From the NCBI RefSeq assembly GCF_011761235.1, contig NZ_JAAOYW010000002.1, positions 248,001 to 312,000 on the forward strand: DNA of 64,000 nt, written 5' to 3'. This DNA comes from Frigoribacterium faeni (lineage in GTDB: Bacteria > Actinomycetota > Actinomycetes > Actinomycetales > Microbacteriaceae). Position 1 is the stretch's first letter, and every line of letters starts with the position of its first letter. Below are positions 42,280 through 50,280 of the stretch, one piece after another. The translations under genes and the position numbers were made by a program. The notes beneath the pieces are model-generated. The model did no database searches and was not told the DNA's origin. It worked only from the letters and a program-made list of their open reading frames with translations.

Positions 42280-43260
42280 TCAGCGGACCGTGACGACGAG
42301 CTTCCCGGGTGCCGAGCCGGATTCCATGTCGGCGTGGGCCTGGACGATGTCGTCGAACGCGTAGACGCGGCCGATCGGCACCGTGACGTGGCCGGCCTCG
42401 ACGGCGTCGAGGAACTCCTGCAGCACGGCAGCCGGCAGGTCGCTGGCCTCGCCCGAGTACGCGGTGAGGCGGACCCCGTTGGGCAGGTAGTCGATGGGGT
42501 AGAAGTCCGGCACGGTCCACTGGTCGCTGAGCATGCCCGTGAAGCAGACCGTCCCGTGGACGGCAGTCGCCCTCAGGGTGTCGCGCAACGTGGGCGCGCC
42601 CACGAGCTCGACGGCGCCGGCGACCCCACCGGGCACGATGCGGCGCACGGCATCCGCGACGGCTCCGTCGTCAACGACGACGTGGTCGACGCCCGCAGCC
42701 TCGAGGACAGCGGACTTGGCGGCGCTCCTGGTGGTGGAGATCACCGTCATGCCTCGCTGCTTGGCGATCACGGCGAGGGCGAGGCCGATCGAGGAGGTGC
42801 CGCCCCGGATGAGCAGGCTGTCACCCGACTGCGCGTCCACACCGGTCACCAGCGAACCGTAGGCGGTCTGGAGCATCTCCGGGACGGCACCGATCACGCT
42901 CCAGTCGAGGGAGCTGACGAACGGGACGACGGACGAGGTCGGCACGGCCACGTACTCGGCGTAGCCGCCGTCGATGGTCCGTCCCATGCCGCCCATCAGC
43001 GCCGCGACCTGGGTGCCGGGCTCGAACTCGCCGCCCGGCGCCTCGACGACGACACCGACCGCCTCGATCCCCGGGACGCGCGGGAACGACCCGAACGACC
43101 CGATGCCTTGCCGGAAGTGCAGCTCGGAACGGTTCAGCCCGAACGCGCGCACCTCGATCAGCACCTGCCCCACTGTGGCGCCAGGGCGCGGAACATCCCG
43201 GATCTTCAGGACGTCCGGTGTGCCCGGTCCGTCGAGGACGATCGCTCGCATGGTGCTCAT
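42280..43260 (-). CDS. Zinc-binding dehydrogenase-like quinone oxidoreductase
   Basis: 326 residues. A medium-chain dehydrogenase of the zinc-free quinone oxidoreductase type: PGIEAVGVVVEAPGG, then the nucleotide site LLIRGGTSSIGLALAVIAKQRG, and GVDHVVVDDGAVADAVRRIVPGG. The zinc-ligand cysteines of ADHs are absent. NADPH-dependent reduction of quinones or enones is expected. ATG 43260. It is divergent from the isochorismatase-like gene across a 7-5-7 palindrome and convergent with MarR(1). Confidence 0.9.
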   Translation of the reverse strand: MSTMRAIVLDGPGTPDVLKIRDVPRPGATVGQVLIEVRAFGLNRSELHFRQGIGSFGSFPRVPGIEAVGVVVEAPGGEFEPGTQVAALMGGMGRTIDGGYAEYVAVPTSSVVPFVSSLDWSVIGAVPEMLQTAYGSLVTGVDAQSGDSLLIRGGTSSIGLALAVIAKQRGMTVISTTRSAAKSAVLEAAGVDHVVVDDGAVADAVRRIVPGGVAGAVELVGAPTLRDTLRATAVHGTVCFTGMLSDQWTVPDFYPIDYLPNGVRLTAYSGEASDLPAAVLQEFLDAVEAGHVTVPIGRVYAFDDIVQAHADMESGSAPGKLVVTVR

Positions 43261-43312
43261 CTCGCGCCTTCCCGACCCCCAGATCGTCCCGGGGGTCACA
43301 CAAAGTAGTTGA

Positions 43313-43331
43313 CAAGGAATATAGTTCCTTG
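43313..43331. promoter_or_regulatory. Palindromic operator CAAGGAA-N5-TTCCTTG
   Basis: CAAGGAA (43313-43319), TATAG, TTCCTTG (43325-43331): perfect 7-5-7 palindrome between the divergent oxidoreductase and isochorismatase-like genes. TTGACA (43309-43314) overlaps its left arm. Candidate site for the MarR regulator encoded downstream at 43985. Confidence 0.75.
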
Positions 43332-43372
43332 GAGTGCACATCCGCACCGCCCCTCCCAAGGAAGGCCGCATC

Positions 43373-43981
43373 ATGTCGACCCCCCTCGCCCCCACGACCA
43401 CCGCGGTCCTCGTCATCGACATGCAGAACGACACCGTCCACGCCGACAGGGCCTACGCCACCTCCGGCGCTGTCGAGCACGCCCAGTCGCAGAACGTGAC
43501 CGCGAACGTCGGCTCCGTCGTCGACGCCGCCCGCACCTCCGGCGCCCCCGTCTTCTACAGCCGCATCGTCGTCTACCCGGTCGCGGGCATGAGCGGCACC
43601 AACGCCCCGATCTTCCAGATGCTCGCCCCCGACACGTTCAAGCTCGACAGCTGGGGCGCCCAGATCGTCGACGAGCTGACCCCGGTCGCCGGCGACGTCG
43701 TCCTCGACCGCACCCGGATGAGCGTCTTCAACGGCACCGCGATCGACAACATGCTCCGGAACCTCGGCATCGAGACGCTCGTCGTCGTGGGAGCGTGGAC
43801 GAACATGGCCGTCGAGCACACCGTCCGCGACGCCGCTGACCACGGCTACCGGGTGACCCTGGTCGAGGACGCCACCTCGAGCCTCAGCGCCGAGTGGCAG
43901 CACGCCGCGACGAGCTTCGCCCTGACGAACATCGCCACCGTGAGCGACACCGCCACGGTCACCGCCGCCCTCGCCGGCTGA
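43373..43981 (+). CDS. Isochorismatase-like hydrolase lacking the nucleophilic cysteine
   Basis: 202 residues. The fold is clear: AVLVIDMQNDTVHADRAY carries the conserved Asp of the family. The position of the catalytic Lys reads DRTRMSVFNGT (Arg/Met instead), and the nucleophile motif, normally GxxTxxCVxxTxRDA, reads VVGAWTNMAVEHTVRDA, so Cys is replaced by Ala. It is therefore either a non-hydrolytic member, as in PhzD-like isochorismatases, or a distinct subgroup. ATG 43373 follows AAGGAAGG. The stop lies 3 bp from the GTG of the next MarR gene, so the two are probably coupled. Confidence 0.87.
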   Translation: MSTPLAPTTTAVLVIDMQNDTVHADRAYATSGAVEHAQSQNVTANVGSVVDAARTSGAPVFYSRIVVYPVAGMSGTNAPIFQMLAPDTFKLDSWGAQIVDELTPVAGDVVLDRTRMSVFNGTAIDNMLRNLGIETLVVVGAWTNMAVEHTVRDAADHGYRVTLVEDATSSLSAEWQHAATSFALTNIATVSDTATVTAALAG

Positions 43982-43984
43982 CCC

Positions 43985-44446
43985 GTGACGACCCGCCCCG
44001 ACGACGTGAGCCTGTACGACGTGTTCTTCGACCTGACCCGCGCCGAGATGCACCTCTGGGACCACATCGACGACGCCCTCCGGGCAGAGATCGACGTGCC
44101 GTTGGGGCGGTTCGAAGCGCTCCTCGTCCTCCGGCGACTGGGCCCCTGCCGCATCCTCGACGTCTCCCGCGAACTCGCACTGACCGTCGGCGGCACGAGC
44201 AAGCTCATCGACAAGCTCGAGACCACCGGCCTCTGCCTTCGGGCACCCAACCCCGACGACCGGCGGTCGTCCCTCATCACCCTCGCCGAGACCGCCCCCG
44301 CCGTCATCGACCGCGGCGAGGCCGTCATCGAGACGACCCTCCGGTCCCACCTCGACGCCCATCTCACGGCCGACGAGATCACCGCCCTACGCGGTGCTCT
44401 CCGTGCTCTCCGCCGCGCCACCAACGAATCCTCCCTCCCGGAATGA
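43985..44446 (+). CDS. MarR family transcriptional regulator (2)
   Basis: 153 residues. MarR core: LGRFEALLVLRRLGPCRILDVSRELALTVGGTSKLIDKLETTGLCLRAPNPDDRRSSLITLAETAPAVI, with the DDRR wing. Three cysteines (GPCR, LCLR) are suited to redox control. GTG 43985 starts right after the isochorismatase-like stop. Probable regulator of that gene and of the divergent quinone oxidoreductase via the CAAGGAA palindrome. Confidence 0.9.
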   Translation: MTTRPDDVSLYDVFFDLTRAEMHLWDHIDDALRAEIDVPLGRFEALLVLRRLGPCRILDVSRELALTVGGTSKLIDKLETTGLCLRAPNPDDRRSSLITLAETAPAVIDRGEAVIETTLRSHLDAHLTADEITALRGALRALRRATNESSLPE

Positions 44447-44456
44447 CCGACAGAAC

Positions 44457-44968
44457 ATGACTCCCCTGCACCGCACCCTGGCGACGGCGACAGCGCTCGT
44501 CACGTCCCTCGCCGTCGCCAGCTGCGCGTCGTCCGACCCGTTGGCCTCGAAGGACGCGGGCGCCGGCGCCGGCGCCATCGTAATCGGCTCTCAGCAGTAC
44601 TACTCGAACGAGATCCTCGCGCAGGCACTCGAGGCCGACGGGCGCGAGGTCGACCGCCAGTTCGCCATCGGCCGACGCGAGGTCCACCTCCCAAAGATCG
44701 AAGAGAGGGGCATCGACCTCTTCCCCGAGTACACCGGCCCCCTCCTGCACGCCTGGGACCCCGACTCCACCGCCAACTCAGAGGCGGACGTCTAGAAGGC
44801 CCTGGCTGCAGCGACGCCCTCGACGCGGACGCCGCTGCCGTGATGGACGAGGTGACCGCAGCGCTCACCATGGACCAGCTCCTCGCCCTCAACACCAGGA
44901 GCGTCGACGAGCAGGCCTCCGCGACCCTCATCGCCCGCGGCTGGCTCGCGGGCATCGGCCTCGACTGA
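44457..44968 (+). pseudogene. ProX/OpuAC-type substrate-binding lipoprotein, internally deleted
   Basis: The first 112 codons give a lipoprotein signal (LVTSLAVASC, Cys at the lipobox), a lobe start IVIGSQQYYSNEILAQALEADG and FPEYTGPLLHAW, typical of osmoprotectant (glycine betaine/choline) binding proteins of ~300 residues. A stop follows at 44793-44795. The C-terminal end of the same family continues in another frame (VMDEVTAALTMDQLLALN ... ARGWLAGIGLD, stop at 44966-44968). About 120-150 middle residues and the frame are lost, so it is a pseudogene; no permease or ATPase gene is nearby. Confidence 0.82.
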
Positions 44969-45065
44969 CCGGCACGCGGAGAACACGACCATGGAGCACG
45001 AAGGAGAACCGCTCGCAGCCGACGAGACCGACTCCCACCACCGACTCGCCTGGGCAACGTTCGCG

Positions 45066-45221
45066 GTGCCCCTGGACGGGCGCGCGAAGCGCGGGGCCGC
45101 CGGGGTTCGAGGCCCGGAAGGGGCCGACGAGCGCCGGTGAGGAGTGCCCCTGGATGGGCGCGCGAAGCGCGGGGCCGCCGGGGTTCGAGGCCCGGAAGGG
45201 GCCGACGAGCGCCGGCGAGGA
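45066..45221. repeat. Two tandem 78-bp units next to tRNA-Arg
   Basis: Units 45066-45143 and 45144-45221 are nearly identical to each other and to 39593-39670. Each starts with GTGCCCCTGGA, the last bases of the tRNA 3' end, followed by a GC hairpin region (GGGCGCGCGAAGCGCGGGGCC in two pieces: GGGCGCGCGAAG and CGCGGGGCC). Consistent with repeated duplication at the tRNA end. The stretch before them (44969-45065) shows no gene. Confidence 0.85.
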
Positions 45222-45222
45222 G

Positions 45223-45294
45223 TGCCCCTGGAGGGACTCGAACCCCCAACCCTTTCCTTAGGACGGAACTGCTCTTCCATTGAGCTACAGAGGC
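45223..45294 (-). tRNA. tRNA-Arg(CCT)
   Basis: 72 nt. Acceptor stem GCCTCTG/CAGGGGC (one G-T pair), D-arm GCTC-AATGGAA-GAGC, anticodon loop GTCCTAA with anticodon CCT (reads AGG), T-arm GGGGG-TTCGAGT-CCCTC, discriminator A; CCA is not encoded. The anticodon stem has one unpaired end (G-A). The 3' half is duplicated at 39672-39708. Confidence 0.93.
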
Positions 45295-45379
45295 TGACCG
45301 GGCGAGTCTACCGAACCCGCGCCTCCTCGTCCCTGCCCCGCGAGCCCGTGCCGCCCCGCGCGGCGACCACGACCCCGAC

Positions 45380-45439
45380 GAACCACGTTCCGTTCAAAGA
45401 ACCCCGTTGCTTGGTGGTTCTCAGAACGGAACGTGGTTC
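45380..45439. repeat. Nested palindrome, GAACC family, copy 2 (60 bp)
   Basis: Perfect 16-bp outer arms GAACCACGTTCCGTTC (45380-45395) and GAACGGAACGTGGTTC (45424-45439), 3-bp spacers, inner 22-bp hairpin 45399-45420 (GAACCCCG...GGTGGTTC). Reverse-complement relative of 10974-11033. It lies between the tRNA-Arg promoter side and the end of the HNH gene. Confidence 0.93.
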
Positions 45440-45493
45440 GATGCCACCGAGCAGAGCGAGAGCGGCAGCAGCGGCAGCAGCCGCACCCCGCCC

Positions 45494-45988
45494 TCACGCC
45501 GCCGCGAGGTACTCGTCCCACTCCGCCTGCGGCCGGTCCGTCCCGCGCACGACCCAGCCGACGCCGTGGGGCGCCTTCGGCTGCCAGCGCAGCGTCCACC
45601 CCATCTCGGCCGGCGTGCGGTCGCTCTTGACGTTGTTGCAGCGGAGGCAGCACGCCACGAGGTTCTCCCAGCTGTCCGCGCCGCCGCGCGAGCGCGGCTG
45701 CACGTGGTCGATGGTCGAGGCTGAGCGGCCGCAGTAGGCGCAGTGGTGCGCGTCGCGGCGCAGCACCCCGCGGCGCGAGACGGGCACGGTGCGGCCGTGC
45801 GGGATGCGCACGTACCGCGTCAGCACGATCACCGTGGGGCGGTCGTAGGCGAACCCGGCGCCGTGCACGGGGTGCTCGACGTCGGCGGCGACCACGGTCG
45901 CCTTCTGGGTCATGACGAGCACGAGGGCCCGGCGGAACGACACGACGGCGAGGGGCTCGAAACCGGCGTTGAGGACGAGAGTGCGCAT
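45494..45988 (-). CDS. HNH endonuclease
   Basis: 164 residues. The HNH core is RRDAHHCAYCGRSASTIDHVQPRSRGGADSWENLVACCLRCNNVKSDRTPAEMGW: two CxxC pairs (CAYC, CLRC) bind structural zinc and the DHxxPRSRGG...N...N...K pattern is the nuclease site. The N-terminal part (MRTLVLNAGFEPLAVVSFRRALVLVM) is the conserved head of this widespread stand-alone actinobacterial family, which is not a homing or restriction enzyme by context. ATG 45988 follows AAAGGGAAAG. A 24-codon ORF and a hairpin precede it. Confidence 0.93.
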   Translation of the reverse strand: MRTLVLNAGFEPLAVVSFRRALVLVMTQKATVVAADVEHPVHGAGFAYDRPTVIVLTRYVRIPHGRTVPVSRRGVLRRDAHHCAYCGRSASTIDHVQPRSRGGADSWENLVACCLRCNNVKSDRTPAEMGWTLRWQPKAPHGVGWVVRGTDRPQAEWDEYLAAA

Positions 45989-46074
45989 GCTTTCCCTTTC
46001 GAAGCACCCTGGACGGCTTCCAGGGATTCGACTGCACTCGGGGCAGCGGGGGCCAGCAGGCCGGGGAACGAGAA

Positions 46075-46100
46075 GAGCACCGTCACGGATGACGGTGCTC
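46075..46100 (-). terminator. Hairpin between the leader ORF and the HNH gene (attenuator-like)
   Basis: GAGCACCGTC and GACGGTGCTC pair perfectly over 10 bp with a 6-base loop; on the minus strand TTCTCGTT follows. Its start coincides with the stop codon of the 24-codon ORF. It could terminate or attenuate transcription before the HNH gene. Confidence 0.7.
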
Positions 46101-46174
46101 TATCGGTCGACGGTGTGTCGTATGTGCTCGTGCGACAGCGCACCCATGGTGCGGGTGGCTGTCGTGCGGCTCAT
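46100..46174 (-). CDS. 24-codon leader ORF / small protein
   Basis: ATG 46174, stop TAG at 46100-46102. AGGAG lies 6 bases before the ATG (AGGAGCGTCAC-ATG), a near-ideal ribosome-binding site. The peptide begins MSRTTATRTM and ends SHEHIRHTVDR, with three His in its last ten residues and five Arg overall. Stop codon and hairpin are adjacent, as in attenuation leaders. Function unknown. Confidence 0.55.
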   Translation of the reverse strand: MSRTTATRTMGALSHEHIRHTVDR

Positions 46175-46225
46175 GTGACGCTCCTGGTCTCAGCGGAACT
46201 CCGAGATCGCCAGGTTAACCCGCGA

Positions 46226-46255
46226 GAGCCGCCCTGCCTAGAGGCGGGGCGGCTC
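46226..46255 (-). terminator. Hairpin terminator after the NlpC/P60 gene
   Basis: GAGCCGCCC pairs with GGGCGGCTC, with further pairing GCCT/AGGC in the centre. About 60 bp after the stop of the NlpC/P60 gene. Confidence 0.7.
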
Positions 46256-46316
46256 TTCACTGCTCGTTCACTGCTGCTCGACCCGGGGCCGGGCGGAGGA
46301 GGCGCGGGTGCGGACC

Positions 46317-47297
46317 CTAGACCGCGAACCGCACGTAGTGCACGGCGCTCGACCACAGCGGCCGCACGCTGACGGAGCCGCCGGGCTTGGGCGCGTCGAG
46401 GATCATCCCGTTGCCGGCGTAGAAGCCGTCGTGCGAGCCGTCGTTGAAGACGACGATGTCGCCGGGGCGCGCCTCGGCGGCCGAGATCGTCGTGCCGCGG
46501 GCGGCCTGGGCGCCCACCGAGTGCGGCAGCGAGACGCCGAACTTCGCATAGACGTACATGACGAACCCGGAGCAGTCGAAGCCGGCCGGGGTGGCGCCGC
46601 CGAAGACGTAGGGCGTGCCGACGTACTGCAGGGCCGTCTGGTAGACGGCCGCCTGGCCGGTCGACGACGACGCGATGGCCTCGGTGGCGACCGAGCGCGA
46701 CGAGGTGGTGCCGGCGCTGCCGGCGCTGCTCGTCGTCGAGGCCGTCGACGACGAGGCGGCCGCGGCCGCGCTGGCCGCCTCGGCCTGCTGCTGCGCGGCG
46801 AGGGCCGCGGCGGCAGCGGCGGCGTCGAGGGTGGCCTGCGAGGTGGCCGACCAGTCGGCGCGCGTGGCGTCGGCCCCGGTCGCGGCGGCGTCGACCGAGA
46901 GGGTCTGCCCGTCGAGGGCGACGGGGCCGGCGGCCGTCGTGGTCGTCGCGGCGTCGTCGGGGTCGAGCGCGAAGGCGGGCAGCGCCACCGTGCCGAACAG
47001 GCCAGCGGTGACGGTCATGACCGTCACGCTGACGACGCTGCGGCGGACCGAGAGACGCGAGCGGGTCGCGGGCTCCGCGGCGGCGGCCTGCGCCGCGTGG
47101 TGCTCGACGGCACGACGGGCGACGAGCTCCGAGCGCAGCACGCGTCGCGCGGAGGGAGCCACGGCACGACGGCCGGTTGCGGCCGCCGCGGCGGCGGCCT
47201 CGGCACGACGGAGGGACGAGCGGGTGGGCAGGGGGGCGGAGTCGGCGCGCAGGGCGGCGCGGTCGGTTCGGTCGGAGGGCAGCACGGGTGTGGTCAC
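46317..47297 (-). CDS. Secreted NlpC/P60 (C40) cell-wall peptidase
   Basis: 326 residues. A long Arg/Ala-rich cytoplasmic head (~100 residues) precedes a membrane/signal helix (VVSVTVMTVTAGLFGTVALPAFAL, cleavage after FA-L). An Ala/Ser/Thr-rich linker (~residues 125-215) leads to the NlpC/P60 domain: ALQYVGTPYVFGGATPAGFDCSGFVMYVY with the catalytic Cys, and SHDGFYAGNGMILDAPKPG with the His. These enzymes cut the D-Glu to diamino-acid bond in peptidoglycan stems. GTG 47297 follows AGGAG at long spacing. The unusually long N-terminal head is common in such actinobacterial proteins. Confidence 0.9.
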   Translation of the reverse strand: MTTPVLPSDRTDRAALRADSAPLPTRSSLRRAEAAAAAAATGRRAVAPSARRVLRSELVARRAVEHHAAQAAAAEPATRSRLSVRRSVVSVTVMTVTAGLFGTVALPAFALDPDDAATTTTAAGPVALDGQTLSVDAAATGADATRADWSATSQATLDAAAAAAALAAQQQAEAASAAAAASSSTASTTSSAGSAGTTSSRSVATEAIASSSTGQAAVYQTALQYVGTPYVFGGATPAGFDCSGFVMYVYAKFGVSLPHSVGAQAARGTTISAAEARPGDIVVFNDGSHDGFYAGNGMILDAPKPGGSVSVRPLWSSAVHYVRFAV

Positions 47298-47601
47298 GGG
47301 GGGTGGTTCTCCTGCGTCTCGCCACCCTAGGGAGGTGCTCCGTCCGACGTCAGATCGACGACGCGCGGCAGGAGACGGATGCTCGAGACGTCCTGCCACG
47401 GGCCCCTCGGCCGGATTCCTGGCTCGGGGACCATGCGACCCTACGTGACCTCGGCCCGGAAATCATCCTCCAGAGGGACATTCGTCACGAATGGGTAACG
47501 ACCCTTGTGTCGGCAATCCACCTCCTATACGGAAGCTGTGAGGTTCCCGACCGGGACGACCGCACCCGCGCCTCCTGCGGGAGGAGCGGGACGAGGAGGC
47601 G
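47298..47601. promoter_or_regulatory. Intergenic region upstream of NlpC/P60 with a 15-bp palindrome
   Basis: No gene is seen. CATTCGTCACGAATG (47479-47493) is a perfect 7-1-7 palindrome about 180 bp upstream of the NlpC/P60 start, and GGCAGGA/TCCTGCC (about 47362-47399) could form a leader hairpin. The end of the region contains a copy of ACCCGCGCCTCCT. I could not fit a known riboswitch consensus with confidence. Confidence 0.45.
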
Positions 47602-48294
47602 TCAGGCCGACACGTAGATGTGCTGCGCCACCTCGGTCGGCAGCTCGAGGCCCTCGTCGTGGCCCTCGACGCGCACGAGCACGTAGGCCCCGGCAGAGGT
47701 GACGGTGGCGACGCCGCCGGGCAGGACGCCCGCGTCCTGCAGCTGCTGCAGCAGCTCGGGCTCGAACTGCACCGGCTCGGCCAGGCGCCGCACGGGGCGC
47801 GTGACGCCCTCGGGGTTCTCGGCGAGCACCTGCACCAGGTTCACGACACCGTCGAGGAACCGGCCGGCGGGCGAGTCGCCCAGCTCGTCGAGGCCCGGGA
47901 TCGGGTTGCCGTACGGCGACTCGGTCGGGTGGTCGAGCATGTCGAGCAGACGGCGCTCGACCTGCTCGCTCATCACGTGCTCCCACCGGCAGGCCTCGTC
48001 GTGCACGTAGGCCCAGTCGAGCCCGATGACGTCGGCGAGAAGCCGCTCGGCGAGGCGGTGCTTGCGCATGACGTGGGTCGCCTTCGACCGGCCGTCGTGC
48101 GTGAGCTCGAGGTGCCGGTCGCCCGAGACGACGACGAGCCCGTCGCGCTCCATGCGCGCGATCGTCTGCGACACCGTCGGGCCGGAGTGGCCGAGGCGCT
48201 CGGAGATGCGGGCCCGCAGCGGGACGATCGCCTCTTCTTCGAGGTCGAGGATCGTGCGCAGGTACATCTCTGTGGTGTCGACGAGATCGGTCAA
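47602..48294 (-). CDS. DtxR/MntR family metal-dependent regulator
   Basis: 230 residues. Winged helix: TTEMYLRTILDLEEEAIVPLRARISERLGHSGPTVSQTIARMERDGLVVVSGDRHLELT, then the dimerisation/metal-binding domain (MRKHRLAERLLADVIGLDWAYVHDEACRWEHVMSEQVERRLLDML, with conserved Cys, Glu, His ligands) and a C-terminal FeoA/SH3-like domain (~residues 150-230). Likely an iron- or manganese-responsive repressor. TTG 48294 with GGGAGG upstream is taken as start, an uncommon codon. Divergent from serC. Confidence 0.92.
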   Translation of the reverse strand: MTDLVDTTEMYLRTILDLEEEAIVPLRARISERLGHSGPTVSQTIARMERDGLVVVSGDRHLELTHDGRSKATHVMRKHRLAERLLADVIGLDWAYVHDEACRWEHVMSEQVERRLLDMLDHPTESPYGNPIPGLDELGDSPAGRFLDGVVNLVQVLAENPEGVTRPVRRLAEPVQFEPELLQQLQDAGVLPGGVATVTSAGAYVLVRVEGHDEGLELPTEVAQHIYVSA

Positions 48295-48372
48295 CTGGGG
48301 CCTCCCGGTGGAACACGTGGACTACCTCGTCAGCCTATCTGCTGCGCGGAGGGCCCCGTGCCGCCTCACTAG

Positions 48373-49494
<1,122 letters not shown>

Positions 49495-49516
49495 GCGACG
49501 CTCCCCCACGACGACG

Positions 49517-49548
49517 GAGGCCCCGACACCAGCTGGTGTCGGGGCCTC
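49517..49548. terminator. Perfect 32-bp palindrome after serC
   Basis: GAGGCCCCGACACCAGC continues into its exact reverse complement with no loop bases apart from the centre. It ends serC and may also serve the opposing DUF3027 gene. Confidence 0.85.
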
Positions 49549-49605
49549 TCGCACAGTGCCGTCACGCGACCGTCAGCCGAGGAGGCGCGGGTCGCGTGAC
49601 GCAGG

Positions 49606-50280
49606 TCAGCGTCGTCGGCGTCGGCGCGGCCGGGCCGCCGGGGCCTCGTCCTGGTCGGACGGGGCCTCGTCGTCGTCGGAGTCGTCGTCGTCGTCGCTGT
49701 CGTCGGAGTCGTCGTCGTCGTCGGACTCATCGTCGTCGTCCGCGTCGCCGAGGTCGTCGATGTCGACGCCGTCCACGTCGCCGCCGTGGACGGGCCGGGG
49801 GCCGTCGTCCTCGTCGGAGTCGTCATCGTCGTCCGACTCGTCGTCGTCCTCGTCCGAGTCATCGTCGTCGTCGTCCGAGTCCTCGTCGTCCGACTCGTCG
49901 TCCTCGTCCGAGTCCTCGTCGTCCTCGTCGTCGTCAGCGTCCTCGTCGCCGTCGCCCGCCTCCTGCGCCTTCATCTCGGCGAGGCGGTCGGCCCACGGCA
50001 CCCAGTCGGGCGCGACGAGCGCGTGGTCTCCCGGCAGCAGCTCGACCTCGAGGACGGTGGGCTCGGAGCCCTCGACCTGGGCGACGCTGACCGTCCAGAA
50101 CCACCCGGGGTAGCCGGGCAGCAGGGTCGCGAAGCGCACGGAGACGACCCCGTCGACCTCGTCGACCGGGGGCGCCTCGGCGCCGATGGTCTCGTCGGGC
50201 GTGATCTCGAGCAGCGCGGTGCGGGCCAGCCCGGCGAAGGGCGACGTGCGGGGCCCGTCGGTCGAGGCGGCGTCAGGCAT
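49606..50280 (-). CDS. DUF3027 protein with long acidic Asp/Ser/Glu tail
   Basis: 224 residues. The conserved part (~40-100) is VDGVVSVRFATLLPGYPGWFWTVSVAQVEGSEPTVLEVELLPGDHALVAPDWVPWADRL, typical of actinobacterial DUF3027. Residues ~110-200 are almost wholly Asp, Ser and Glu, and the protein ends in ARPRRRRRR. DUF3027 proteins are usually longer with the acidic part shorter. No function is established; the acidic stretch with basic end is reminiscent of chaperone or RNA-polymerase-binding tails. ATG 50280 overlaps the stop of the cold-shock gene, so the two are coupled. Confidence 0.85.
   Translation of the reverse strand: MPDAASTDGPRTSPFAGLARTALLEITPDETIGAEAPPVDEVDGVVSVRFATLLPGYPGWFWTVSVAQVEGSEPTVLEVELLPGDHALVAPDWVPWADRLAEMKAQEAGDGDEDADDDEDDEDSDEDDESDDEDSDDDDDDSDEDDDESDDDDDSDEDDGPRPVHGGDVDGVDIDDLGDADDDDESDDDDDSDDSDDDDDSDDDEAPSDQDEAPAARPRRRRRR

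Larger units (their letters stand above)
39672..45259. mobile_element. Small genomic island integrated at tRNA-Arg(CCT)
   Basis: The ~5.5-kb segment is flanked by direct repeats of the tRNA-Arg 3' end. It contains a lower-GC hypothetical gene, two MarR divergons and a decayed transporter gene, and lacks the 12-mer GCGCCTCCTCGG common elsewhere in the window. No integrase, transposase or mobilisation gene is present, so it is a remnant or was mobilised in trans. Confidence 0.7.
45989..46316 (-). other. Gene-poor stretch with leader ORF and hairpins upstream of the HNH gene
   Basis: Contains, in minus-strand order, the terminator of the NlpC gene (46226-46255), a 24-codon ORF (46100-46174), a 10-bp-stem hairpin (46075-46100), a second smaller stem CCCTGGA/TCCAGGG (about 46007-46025) and the HNH ribosome-binding site. 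Confidence 0.6.

Noticed and set aside
47298-47601. c-di-AMP (ydaO-type) riboswitch before the NlpC/P60 gene
   Set aside because: Such riboswitches are common before cell-wall peptidase genes, but I could not align the conserved core here with confidence.
49640-49960. GTC/GTCGTC triplet tract as a non-coding repeat
   Set aside because: It is the Asp-coding part of the DUF3027 gene on the minus strand, in frame throughout.
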